From NCBI GenBank assembly GCA_964512285.1, contig CAZEJO010000011.1:1-49936 (forward strand): a stretch of 49,936 nucleotides of DNA. Direction: 5' to 3'. This document shows, in pieces, positions 7,269 through 14,933 of the stretch. The number at the start of each line of letters is the position of its first letter. Positions within the stretch are counted from its first letter, which is position 1. The translations under genes were made by a program, and so were the position numbers. The DNA is from SM23-28-2 sp964512285. GTDB taxonomy: Bacteria; Chloroflexota; Dehalococcoidia; SM23-28-2. The notes beneath the pieces were generated by a model. It was not told where the DNA came from. It saw nothing but the letters and a program-made list of their open reading frames with translations, and made no database searches.

Positions 7269-9269
7269 ATGGATCGCGATGTGTCGGCTGAGCCAGTCTC
7301 CGAGGGCACGGTTCTCTGGCAGCCCTCGGAGGAGCAAAAAGCGCAGGCCAATATCACGCGCTACCTGCGCTGGCTAAAGGAGCAGAAGGGGCTCGACTTT
7401 GGCTCCTACGACGACCTATGGACGTGGTCGGTGACTGACCTCGAGGGCTTCTGGGGTTCCATCTGGGATTTCTTTGGGGTGAAGGGTCACCGGCCTTACA
7501 CGCAGGTGTTGGCCGAGCGCCGCATGCCGGGAGCGCAGTGGTTTGCGGGCGCCGAGCTGAACTACGCGGAGCACGCCCTGCAGCGGCGGGACGACCATCC
7601 GGCGGTGGTGTTCAAGTCGGAGGTGCAGCCGCTTAGCACGCTGACCTATGCCGAGCTGTATCGGCAGGTCGCGGCGGTGGCAGCGGGGCTGAGGCGGCTG
7701 GGCGTTCGGCGAGGCGATCGGGTGGTGGCCTATATGCCCAACATCCCTCAGAGCTTGGTAGCCTTTCTGGCCGTCGCCAGCATCGGGGCGATCTGGTCCA
7801 GTTGCTCGCCGGACTTTGGCATCCGCGCGGTGGTAGATCGTTTCCATCTGATCGAGCCGAAGGTGCTTTTTGCGGTGGATGGCTACCACTACAATGGCAA
7901 TCCCTACGAACGCCTGGCTGGGGTGGCGGAGATACAGCACCACCTCCCTACGCTGGAGGCCACGGTACTGGTCCCCTATCTCGATGAGCGCCCGGCGACG
8001 GAGGGCCTGGGTAACGTGAAGCTGTGGGACGAGCTGCTCGGCGAAACGGGGGAGCTATCTTTTGAGCCGGTGCCCTTCGACCATCCCCTGTGGGTGCTGT
8101 ACTCATCGGGCACCACGGGGGTTCCTAAGGCTATCGTTCAGGGGCACGGCGGGATTCTTCTGGAACATCTGAAGGCGCTCTCGCTGCACCTTGACTTGAC
8201 CTCCGATGACCGATTCTTCTGGTTTACCACCACCGGCTGGATGATGTGGAACTTCCTGACAAGCGGGCTGTTGCTGGGCACGACGATCTTGTTGTATGAC
8301 GGGAGCCCCGCCTATCCCGATATGCAGGCCATGTGGCGGTTTGCTGAAGAGACGGGGATGACCTATTTCGGCACGAGCGCTCCTTACATCCTATCGTGCA
8401 TGAGGGACGGCATTGAGCCCGGGCGGGAGTTCAATCTGAGCAGCCTGCGGGCAGTGGGCTCCACGGGGGCGCCGCTTACGCCGGAAGGCTTCGGGTGGGT
8501 CTACGACAAGGTGAAGGAGGATCTGCTGCTGGGTTCGGTGAGCGGGGGAACGGACATGTGCACAGCGTTCGTGCTGTCCTGTCCGATCCTGCCGGTGCAT
8601 GCGGGCGAGATCCAGTGCCGTGGTCTGGGCGCCCGCGTGGAGGCGTACGATGAGCAGGGGCATCCCATGGTAGATGAGGTGGGGGAGCTAGTCGTCAGCG
8701 AGCCGCTACCCTGCATGCCCCTATTCTTCTGGAACGATCCAGATGGCCAGCGCTATCAGGAGAGCTACTTCGACATGTTTCCGGGGGTGTGGCGTCACGG
8801 CGACTGGATCAAGATCACTCGGCGGGGTAGCTGCGTGATCTACGGACGTTCGGATTCCACCCTCAACCGGGCCGGTGTCCGGATGGGCAGCAGCGAGTTC
8901 TATCGGGTGGTGGAAGACCTCTCCGAGGTTCTGGACAGCCTAGTCGTGGACACGGGGCAACTGGGGAGCGAAGGCCGCCTGCTGCTCTTCGTGGTGCCGA
9001 GCAGTGAAGTCAGCTTGGACGAGGGGCTTCAGTCCCGAATCAGGCAGAAGCTTCGCCAAGAGCTCTCCCCTCGATACGTGCCCGACGAGGTGTATGCCGT
9101 GTCTGACATCCCTCGCACGCTCAACGGGAAGAAGCTGGAGGTGCCAGTCAAGCGCATTCTGAGCGGGACTCCGCCGGAAGAAGCGGTTAGTCCGGATGCC
9201 GTAAGCAACCCGCATTCGATGCACTTCTTCATCGACCTGGCTCGGAGGCTGGAAGAGGCAAGCGGCTAA
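7269..9269 (+). CDS. aacS: Acetoacetyl-CoA synthetase (acetoacetate-CoA ligase)
   Basis: A 666-residue ANL ligase converting acetoacetate, ATP and CoA to acetoacetyl-CoA. The length and N-terminal segment (VTDLEGFWGSIWDFF) match the acetyl/acetoacetyl-CoA synthetase branch. The P-loop is LYSSGTTGVPKAIVQGHGG, and the mid motif FFWFTTTGWMMWNF is characteristic of acetoacetyl-CoA synthetases. The hinge and C-terminal motifs are STLNRAGVRMGSSEFYRVVE and DIPRTLNGKKLEVPVKR with the catalytic Lys. The ATG at 7269 is preferred over a GTG at 7236 because AAGGAGGA lies 6 bases before it. Together with the CoA-transferase and the thiolase-like cluster it suggests acetoacetate handling. Confidence 0.93.
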   Translation: MDRDVSAEPVSEGTVLWQPSEEQKAQANITRYLRWLKEQKGLDFGSYDDLWTWSVTDLEGFWGSIWDFFGVKGHRPYTQVLAERRMPGAQWFAGAELNYAEHALQRRDDHPAVVFKSEVQPLSTLTYAELYRQVAAVAAGLRRLGVRRGDRVVAYMPNIPQSLVAFLAVASIGAIWSSCSPDFGIRAVVDRFHLIEPKVLFAVDGYHYNGNPYERLAGVAEIQHHLPTLEATVLVPYLDERPATEGLGNVKLWDELLGETGELSFEPVPFDHPLWVLYSSGTTGVPKAIVQGHGGILLEHLKALSLHLDLTSDDRFFWFTTTGWMMWNFLTSGLLLGTTILLYDGSPAYPDMQAMWRFAEETGMTYFGTSAPYILSCMRDGIEPGREFNLSSLRAVGSTGAPLTPEGFGWVYDKVKEDLLLGSVSGGTDMCTAFVLSCPILPVHAGEIQCRGLGARVEAYDEQGHPMVDEVGELVVSEPLPCMPLFFWNDPDGQRYQESYFDMFPGVWRHGDWIKITRRGSCVIYGRSDSTLNRAGVRMGSSEFYRVVEDLSEVLDSLVVDTGQLGSEGRLLLFVVPSSEVSLDEGLQSRIRQKLRQELSPRYVPDEVYAVSDIPRTLNGKKLEVPVKRILSGTPPEEAVSPDAVSNPHSMHFFIDLARRLEEASG

Positions 9270-9326
9270 AAGGAGTATTGTCTCCGAGCTGTAGCGACGC
9301 GTGAGCCTCTTTCGCTGAGATTCTTC

Positions 9327-9407
9327 GCTTTGCTCAGAATGACGCCACCGATGCTTTGCCCAGAATGACGCCACGCATTTCTGTCGCCCTGAGCGTAGCG
9401 AAGGGCC
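9327..9407. repeat. Short dispersed-repeat-like sequences between convergent genes
   Basis: A 22-bp direct repeat, GCTTTGCTCAGAATGACGCC plus AC, occurs at 9327-9348 and 9353-9374 with one mismatch. It is followed by an imperfect palindrome GCCCTGAGCGTAGCGAAGGG (9386-9405, completed by the next C). Such TCAGAATGAC and CTGAGCG...CGAAGGG strings resemble repetitive intergenic elements. The rest of the 299-bp gap (9270-9568) shows no gene. Confidence 0.5.
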
Positions 9408-9568
9408 TCACCTCGGGCGGCCCGGGTTCACCATTACTCGGAGGCAGCACAAGCTCGGGGAACGGGAGCGACAGCACGGGCAACAGATCACCGATCCCTG
9501 CGCTCTCGCGTCCCAGGGCCCGTCTTCGTAGAGTGCGAGTGGTAGCCTGCCGCTAAGCGCGACGGCTT

Positions 9569-10039
9569 CTACTTCACCGGTCGGAAGTACTCGATGTCGC
9601 TGATCTCCCCCTTGCGCTCGTCGCGCCAGACGGCCTCCACGCGCATGCCGATCTTCACCAACTCTGGGGCCTTGTCCACATCGCTGAGATCAACGCCGCC
9701 CAGGACGTGACTCAGACAGCCGTCGGCGCCGTCCAGCCTGACCATGATGGTGGCGATAGGCGGAGGCGGCAAGCCCAGGAAGGGCACGTAGCAGATGGTG
9801 AAGGCCTCCAACGTGCCCTGCTGTCCCACTTCCACCCACTCGTCGATGGCGGCGAGGCACCTCTCGCACAAGGGGCGAGGGGGCAGGAGAACCTGCCGAC
9901 AGTCAGGGCAGCGCACCCCGAAGATCTTCTTGTTGTCTCTTAGTTCCCGGAAGAAGCGGCTGGCAAACCTCCCCGCCGTATGACGGAAGGGAAGGTTCCA
10001 GGCCCCCGGCATTATCAGAATTTCCTCTTCCTGCGTCAT
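9569..10039 (-). CDS. DUF35 family Zn-ribbon/OB-fold protein
   Basis: A 156-residue two-domain protein. An N-terminal rubredoxin-like zinc ribbon has Cys44, Cys47, Cys58 and Cys61 (CPDCRQVLLPPRPLCERC), followed by an OB-fold with GTLEAFTICYVPFLG and IGMRVEAVWRD. DUF35 proteins bind and stabilise thiolase-fold partners and can channel acyl-CoA, as with Ltp2-ChsH2 and archaeal acetoacetyl-CoA thiolase/HMG-CoA synthase. The partner here is most likely the thiolase-like protein encoded 18 bases upstream. The three leftward genes from 12385 to 9569 form one operon. Confidence 0.88.
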   Translation of the reverse strand: MTQEEEILIMPGAWNLPFRHTAGRFASRFFRELRDNKKIFGVRCPDCRQVLLPPRPLCERCLAAIDEWVEVGQQGTLEAFTICYVPFLGLPPPPIATIMVRLDGADGCLSHVLGGVDLSDVDKAPELVKIGMRVEAVWRDERKGEISDIEYFRPVK

Positions 10040-10057
10040 CGCCTCGTCCTCCCGTTC

Positions 10058-11230
10058 TTACGGCGCTTCCTTGCCCAGGATCATCAGGACATGGAAGCCG
10101 ATGGCGGCACCCCAGACGTGAGCGAGGGCCGTCTTAGCATTGGCTACCTGCCGCTTGTCAGCCTTTCCCATCACCTGTAGGGCGGCCTCGCCGATGCGGA
10201 TGAGGCCGGTGGCACCGATGGGATTGGTGCAGAGCGTTCCGCCGGAGGGGCAGACAGGGAGCTTGCCGTCCATGCTGGTCACACCCTTGCGGACGAGCTC
10301 TGTCCCCTTGCCCGGCTCGCAGAAGCCCAGGGCCTCACATTCAATGATCTCCTGGATGGTGAAAGCGTTGTATAGCTCGGCCACATCCAGCTCTTCGAGC
10401 GGGTTGCTGATGCTGGCCTCCTTGTAGACGCGCCGGGCCAGCATTGAGAGAGCCTCCCAGTCCTGGAACCAGGGGCGGTCGCCGATGTAGTAGTTGTCGG
10501 TGATCTGGCCCGAGCCGCGCACCCAAGCCGGTGTCTTCGTTATCTTGCGGGCCCGCTCCTCGGAGGCGACGATGATGGCACAAGCGCCGTCGGAGCTTGG
10601 GCAGCAGTCGCTCAGGCGGAGAGGCCAGGAGATCATGCGCATCTTCAGGGCGTCCTCCACCGTCAGGTGGCGCTGAAGGTGGGCGTAGGGGTTGTTGAAG
10701 GCGTTGGCGTAGTTCTTGGCGGCCACCATCGCCAGGTCTTCCTCCGTGGTGCCGTAGGCGTGGAAGTGACTGGCAGCCTGGTTAGCGCCGACCATGATCG
10801 CGCCGCCGCCCATCCAGCGCTCGTATATGGGGTCGATGCAGGTGTTGAGAACGAGCTGGGCCTCCAGGGTCTCGCCCACCCGCTGGGAAGCGACCACCAG
10901 CACCACATCGAATAGCCCCGAGGTGACGTGGTAGTAGCCGCCGAGGGCGACGGAGCCGCCGGTGGTGCCGCCGGTGGTGAGCTTGATGAAGGGCTTGTTG
11001 AAAGCGCCTGCGCCCACGCAGGCGTCCACGTTCCACCTTTCGGGGGCGAAAACGCCATCGAAGGGGTCCATGGAGCCGTAGACGACGGCGTCGATATCCT
11101 TGGCCTTCAGGTTGGCATCGGCCAGGGCTGCGCTCACCGCTTCGTGGACGAGCTCCGGATAGGTCACGTCCCGGCGGTGGCTGGAGCACTTGGTCAGGCC
11201 GACGCCTACGATAGCTACTCTTCTAGCCAT
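10058..11230 (-). CDS. Thiolase-superfamily (SCP-x/lipid-transfer type) protein lacking catalytic residues
   Basis: A 390-residue thiolase fold starting RRVAIVGVGLTK. The nucleophile Cys, expected in an NNCATG-type motif, is replaced: the stretch reads LTTGGTTGGSVALG with Thr89/Thr90 at that place. The GHP catalytic His motif reads SGGTLCTNPIGATG, so Asn replaces His, and the C-terminal Cys-Gly-Gly region reads HVWGAAIG. It therefore probably does not do classical thiolysis. Thiolase-fold aldolases such as Ltp2 also lack the Cys and need a DUF35 partner, which follows 18 bases downstream. It starts 3 bases after its upstream paralogue ends. Confidence 0.85.
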   Translation of the reverse strand: MARRVAIVGVGLTKCSSHRRDVTYPELVHEAVSAALADANLKAKDIDAVVYGSMDPFDGVFAPERWNVDACVGAGAFNKPFIKLTTGGTTGGSVALGGYYHVTSGLFDVVLVVASQRVGETLEAQLVLNTCIDPIYERWMGGGAIMVGANQAASHFHAYGTTEEDLAMVAAKNYANAFNNPYAHLQRHLTVEDALKMRMISWPLRLSDCCPSSDGACAIIVASEERARKITKTPAWVRGSGQITDNYYIGDRPWFQDWEALSMLARRVYKEASISNPLEELDVAELYNAFTIQEIIECEALGFCEPGKGTELVRKGVTSMDGKLPVCPSGGTLCTNPIGATGLIRIGEAALQVMGKADKRQVANAKTALAHVWGAAIGFHVLMILGKEAP

Positions 11231-11233
11231 GAC

Positions 11234-12385
11234 TCACCCCCGCTCCAGAATTGCCACACAGTTGGTGGGGGCAGCAGCGCCGGCAGGGGCGCTCAGGCCA
11301 TGGGCCAGGGCCAGCTTGGCTCCCGCCACCTGCCGACCGTGGGCGTCTCCGCGCAGTTGGAGGGCAGCCTCGGCAGCTCGCGCCAGGCCTGAGGCGCCGA
11401 ACAGGTTGGTGCAGAGAGACCCGCCGGAAGGATTGACCGGCAGCTTGCCACCCATGTCGGTCGTCCCTTCGTCGATTAGCTTTGCCCCCTGGCCAGGCTT
11501 GGCGAAGCCCAGGGCCTCGTAGTCCATGAGTTCGTGGAAGGAGGTGGCCTCGTGGACCTCCGCCAGGTCGAGTTCGTTCAGAGGACGGCGAATGCCGGCC
11601 ATCTTGTAGGCGCGCTGGGCTGCTGCTGACAGGGAAGGGATCTCGGCCAGGTCCTTGCCTCCCATCTCGTAGCTCTCGATGGCCCAGCCAAGGCCCCGGA
11701 TCCAGACGGGCTTGTCGGTGATGCGTCTCACGACGTCTTCAGCCGCCAAGATGAGGGCCACGCCCCCGACCGACTCGGGTGGGCAGTCCAGGGCCTTCAG
11801 GGGGTAGGCCACGGGCTGTGAAGCAAGCACGTCCTCCAGGGTGACGGGCGAGTCCAGGTGGGCGTAGGGGTTGCGCGCGCCATTGGCGCGGTTCTTTACT
11901 ACCACCTTCGCCGCCTGCTCCTTGCTCACGCCGTGCTTGTGCATGTAGGCGTTGGCCTGCATGGCCATGGTGATGATGTAGTTACGGCCGGCGGGGCGGG
12001 TGAACAGGGGATCGAAGACGATTCTGGTCACCGCGTCGATGTTTGCCTCGCGGTGGCCGTGACCGGCCACCAGGGCGATATCGAATAGGCCCGAGGCAAT
12101 GCGCAGGTAGGCGTACGCCAGGGCCATGATGCCATCCTCGGCTGCATGGCTGGAGTCCTTGAGATAGCCGCCGATAGCCATGCAGGTGTGCATATCGGAG
12201 ATGGTGCGCCCATCGATGGCATCCCAACCGGAGGCGATGACTGTATCGAGATCGCCCCGGGTCAGAGAGGCGTCCTCCAGGGCAAGCTTGGCCGCCTCGA
12301 AGTCGTTTTCGTAGTATGTGTAGTGGCCCTTCGACTCTTCGTGCTTGGTTTGGCCGATGCCGACAATGGCCACTCGTTTGGGCAT
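11234..12385 (-). CDS. Thiolase-superfamily (SCP-x/lipid-transfer type) protein lacking catalytic residues
   Basis: A 383-residue paralogue, first gene of the leftward operon. The nucleophile region reads SSHAAEDGIMALAY (residues 78-91) with no Cys. The His motif reads SGGSLCTNLFGASG with Asn in place of His, sharing the LCTN variant with the next gene, so the two are probably subunits or duplicates of one non-thiolytic enzyme class. A very strong ribosome-binding site (GGGAGGTGA) lies 7 bases before the ATG. Expression probably starts at the promoter 12431-12459, whose spacer holds a perfect palindrome. Confidence 0.85.
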   Translation of the reverse strand: MPKRVAIVGIGQTKHEESKGHYTYYENDFEAAKLALEDASLTRGDLDTVIASGWDAIDGRTISDMHTCMAIGGYLKDSSHAAEDGIMALAYAYLRIASGLFDIALVAGHGHREANIDAVTRIVFDPLFTRPAGRNYIITMAMQANAYMHKHGVSKEQAAKVVVKNRANGARNPYAHLDSPVTLEDVLASQPVAYPLKALDCPPESVGGVALILAAEDVVRRITDKPVWIRGLGWAIESYEMGGKDLAEIPSLSAAAQRAYKMAGIRRPLNELDLAEVHEATSFHELMDYEALGFAKPGQGAKLIDEGTTDMGGKLPVNPSGGSLCTNLFGASGLARAAEAALQLRGDAHGRQVAGAKLALAHGLSAPAGAAAPTNCVAILERG

Positions 12386-12430
12386 ATCGTTTTCACCTCC
12401 CTTTCCGTGTGTTTGTGGGCAAGCAGGGCA

Positions 12431-12459
12431 AGAATATCACAGACGTCTGTGCCAGACAA
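12431..12459 (-). promoter_or_regulatory. Promoter of the leftward thiolase-like operon
   Basis: On the minus strand the -35 TTGTCT (plus 12454-12459), a 17-base spacer and the -10 TATTCT (plus 12431-12436) form a good sigma-70-type promoter about 50 bases before the ATG. The spacer is filled by the palindrome described in the next entry. Confidence 0.65.
12438..12451. promoter_or_regulatory. Perfect 14-bp palindrome CACAGACGTCTGTG: candidate repressor operator
   Basis: CACAGACGTCTGTG is fully self-complementary and lies entirely inside the 17-base spacer between -35 and -10. A dimeric repressor (for example TetR- or GntR-type) bound here would block RNA polymerase. No regulator gene is present in the window. 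Confidence 0.6.
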
Positions 12460-12501
12460 AGCAATCGGGCCGGCCGGTGAGTTCTTTTGAGGAGGAGGTT
12501 C

Positions 12502-12510
12502 TGATATAAT
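12502..12510 (+). promoter_or_regulatory. Extended -10 promoter of the rightward thiolase-like operon
   Basis: TGA then TATAAT at 12505-12510 is a consensus -10 with an extended TGn element, which can work without a good -35 box; the -35 region is TTCTTT-like. The predicted transcript begins about 12517, just before an inverted repeat. Confidence 0.6.
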
Positions 12511-12519
12511 GCCTGACTG

Positions 12520-12539
12520 ACGGCAGGTCTATCTGCCGT
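12520..12539. promoter_or_regulatory. Inverted repeat ACGGCAG-N6-CTGCCGT just downstream of the -10 box
   Basis: Two perfect 7-bp arms around a 6-base spacer lie at the predicted transcription start, 20 bases before the ATG at 12559. It could be an operator or a 5' leader hairpin. It differs in sequence from the palindrome in the opposite promoter. Confidence 0.45.
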
Positions 12540-12558
12540 GTATGCGGAGGCAGAAGCT

Positions 12559-13755
12559 ATGACGAGACGCGTTGGTATCGTGGGGGCCGCGGTGACCCCC
12601 TTTAGGGGGAAATGGCTTGAGAAGACTTACTACGAACTGGCCCAGATGGCGACCAGAGAGGCCGTGAAGGATGCTGGCATATCCATCGGAGAGGTAGATG
12701 CCGTTTTCTACGGCATCTACAACGATATCTTTGAGAGGACCTGCATCCCGGAGCACCCTCTACAAGGCATCTGTGGCATGCAGGACAAGTTTGGTATTCG
12801 TATCTCTAACGGTGGAGCCACAGGCGCCTACACTATGTCGGCAGCTCATGCTTATATAGCGGCGGGGCGGTTCAAGACTGCCCTGGTGCTGGGCGTAGAG
12901 AAGGCCACCGACTGTTATGATTTCCAGTCTATGTCGGCCACTCCTGAAGTGATCAAGACCATCGCCTGGTCAGGCGACAGCTTTTTTGAGCAGCAGATAG
13001 GCTGGTCTGCGTCCGATAGCTATGCCGAAGTGGTTCTGGCCTACATGGATGAGCATCCGGGAGACTTGAAGCCGGAGGTGACTGCTCAGGTCTCCTCCCT
13101 CCTTAGTCAGCACGTGCGGAGCAACCCTTACGCTCAGAGGCAATTTGATCAGGTGACTCCACAGGAGGTCCTGAACTCCAGGCTGGTGGTATACCCCTTC
13201 AGGGAGCTGGAGATCTGTGTGTACAGCGAGGGCGCTGCCGCACTCATCTTCGCCGAGGAGGAGACCGCCAAGGCTATCGCCAGGAACACAGGTAAGCCCG
13301 TCGTGTGGATAACCGGCGTCGGAGAGGCCAATGAGCATTCTTTCGCTGGTAAGAACCAGAAAGTGATGTCCCGCATCATGTCCGATTACTACGGCGCCCA
13401 TCGGGCCTATGAGATGGCTGGTATTAAGGACCCCGCCAAGGCTATTGAGGTGGTTGAACTTCACGATGCCTTCGTACACCAATTGGAGATAAGCTGCGCC
13501 GAGTTCGGGCTGGTGCCCCTGGGCAGGGCTGACGCTCTCATCGAGGAGGGGCTTATGACACCAGGGGGTAAGTACTTGGTGAACCCCTGCGGGGGACTCA
13601 TCTATTGCGGTCATGCCGTTGGAGCCAGCAACATCATGTCCGCCTGGTCGGCTAGGAACGAGCTAATCAACAGGAAGCTCAAGACCGCTCTTGTGCACGG
13701 CACAGGGAGCACCGTCGCCCAGTACACTGCCTGTCTGGTTCTAGAGCACGACTAG
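12559..13755 (+). CDS. Thiolase-superfamily (SCP-x type) protein, Cys-less but His-retaining
   Basis: A 398-residue thiolase fold starting MTRRVGIVGAAVTPF. The nucleophile motif reads ISNGGATGAYTM, so Gly86 replaces Cys in NCATG. The catalytic His motif is retained as CGGLIYCGHAVGASN. The C-terminal Cys region reads GTGSTVAQYTA without Cys. This pattern suits a retro-aldolase or a non-catalytic acyl-CoA binding role rather than a thiolase. The ATG at 12559 is chosen because GGAGG lies 8 bases upstream; the longer frame from 12538 would begin inside the inverted repeat. The next gene, 21 bases on, encodes its likely DUF35 partner. Confidence 0.86.
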   Translation: MTRRVGIVGAAVTPFRGKWLEKTYYELAQMATREAVKDAGISIGEVDAVFYGIYNDIFERTCIPEHPLQGICGMQDKFGIRISNGGATGAYTMSAAHAYIAAGRFKTALVLGVEKATDCYDFQSMSATPEVIKTIAWSGDSFFEQQIGWSASDSYAEVVLAYMDEHPGDLKPEVTAQVSSLLSQHVRSNPYAQRQFDQVTPQEVLNSRLVVYPFRELEICVYSEGAAALIFAEEETAKAIARNTGKPVVWITGVGEANEHSFAGKNQKVMSRIMSDYYGAHRAYEMAGIKDPAKAIEVVELHDAFVHQLEISCAEFGLVPLGRADALIEEGLMTPGGKYLVNPCGGLIYCGHAVGASNIMSAWSARNELINRKLKTALVHGTGSTVAQYTACLVLEHD

Positions 13756-13776
13756 AGGGACTGGAGGAGGCTAATC

Positions 13777-14778
13777 GTGACAGCGCGAAAAGCTAGCGCC
13801 AAGGTTATACCCACCGAGGCTATACCTGAGCCGGGGTCGCGGACTGTGGCCATGGACGGGAAGGATTATCTGGTAACCAACGATGCCATGTTCACTTTCT
13901 ATCAGCGCAGCAAGGGGGAGTTGTCTCCCTACTTCATCGCTTTGCGGGATGAGAAGAGGATCCTCGGATGCAAGTGCACCAGATGCGGGTTAGTACGAGT
14001 GCCCCCCTTCCTGACCCATTGTCCCGACTGCGAGTTCGCTGCCACTGAGCTGGTGGAGGTGCAACAGGTGGGGGTAATGAACAGCACACCACCCATCACC
14101 TATTTCGCTACCTCGCTATTTCAGCGTATGGCGCCCTTCGGCCGCGGCCGGGTGATCCTGAACGGCGCTGACACTGCCCTAAGCGTCAACGTCTACACGA
14201 CAACCGGCATACTGGTGCCGGGACTGGTTAGGAAAGGCGCCGAGGTCAAAGTCGTCTTTCGGGACGATCGCATCGGCGAATCATCAGATATCTTCTGCGT
14301 TCCCACTTGTGAACTCACGCCGGAGCAGGTGGAGAAAAAAGGCCTGCAGGAATCTGACATCAACTGGGAAGCAGCAGTGATTCCCCAGCTGCCCAAAGCC
14401 TCGAAGGAGCAAGCGGCCGTCTACGAGGGTTCTGTCAAAGAGATAGCTTCTGTGATCGAGGAGATGAACCGGACTGAGCGCGCCAAGCAAGATATAGCCG
14501 ATTGGAAGCGGGACATCCAGGTCAAGACCATTGGAGGGGAGTTCGGCATCCTTATCAACGACGGAGACATAAGGCTACGGCAGGAGAGGCTCACTTCCCC
14601 CGACTTCGTGATGGTCTGTGAAGACCTGAGAGTACTTCTAGACGGCTTAGCGTATAGGGGCTCCCTCACCGACGCCGTGATCATGAAGAAGCTGTGGATT
14701 AGCAAGAACCAAGAGTTTGTCACCATCTTCAAGCTGGACAGAATGGCGCGCTCTCTTGTCAGGACTAGCAAGAGATGA
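13777..14778 (+). CDS. DUF35 protein with C-terminal SCP2-like sterol-carrier domain
   Basis: A 333-residue fusion. Residues about 45-185 are a DUF35 unit: a zinc ribbon with Cys67, Cys70, Cys82 and Cys85 (CTRCGLVRVPPFLTHCPDC), then an OB-fold (GVMNSTPPITYFATSLFQR, KGAEVKVVFRDDRIGESSD). Residues about 235-333 match the SCP2 pattern: GGEFGILINDGDIRLRQERL, DFVMVCEDLRVLLDGLAYR, and a final KKLWISKNQEF...LDRMARS. SCP2 domains bind lipids and acyl-CoAs. A linker rich in Glu and Lys joins the halves. The preceding Cys-less thiolase is the probable partner, so the complex would carry its own lipid-binding module. The start is GTG with GGAGGAGG upstream. Confidence 0.78.
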   Translation: MTARKASAKVIPTEAIPEPGSRTVAMDGKDYLVTNDAMFTFYQRSKGELSPYFIALRDEKRILGCKCTRCGLVRVPPFLTHCPDCEFAATELVEVQQVGVMNSTPPITYFATSLFQRMAPFGRGRVILNGADTALSVNVYTTTGILVPGLVRKGAEVKVVFRDDRIGESSDIFCVPTCELTPEQVEKKGLQESDINWEAAVIPQLPKASKEQAAVYEGSVKEIASVIEEMNRTERAKQDIADWKRDIQVKTIGGEFGILINDGDIRLRQERLTSPDFVMVCEDLRVLLDGLAYRGSLTDAVIMKKLWISKNQEFVTIFKLDRMARSLVRTSKR

Positions 14779-14779
14779 A

Positions 14780-14800
14780 GCGGCGGGCCGCCGCCTTTCT
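14780..14800 (+). terminator. Short GC hairpin followed by CTTTCT
   Basis: GCGGC-GGGCC-GCCGC followed by CTTTCT overlaps the base after the stop codon of the DUF35-SCP2 gene. The 5-bp stem is short, so it is a weak intrinsic terminator at best. Confidence 0.35.
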
Positions 14801-14933
14801 GGACATCCAGCACTTCAAGCCGGTCGCTGCTTGAGCCAGGCGAATAGCTAGCGTAAGGCGAAGCGTTTCCCCGTGGCGGTCTTTCGCCAGCATCGAATGA
14901 TGCCTTTCGGCCGGGAAGTTCTGTGAAACCTCA

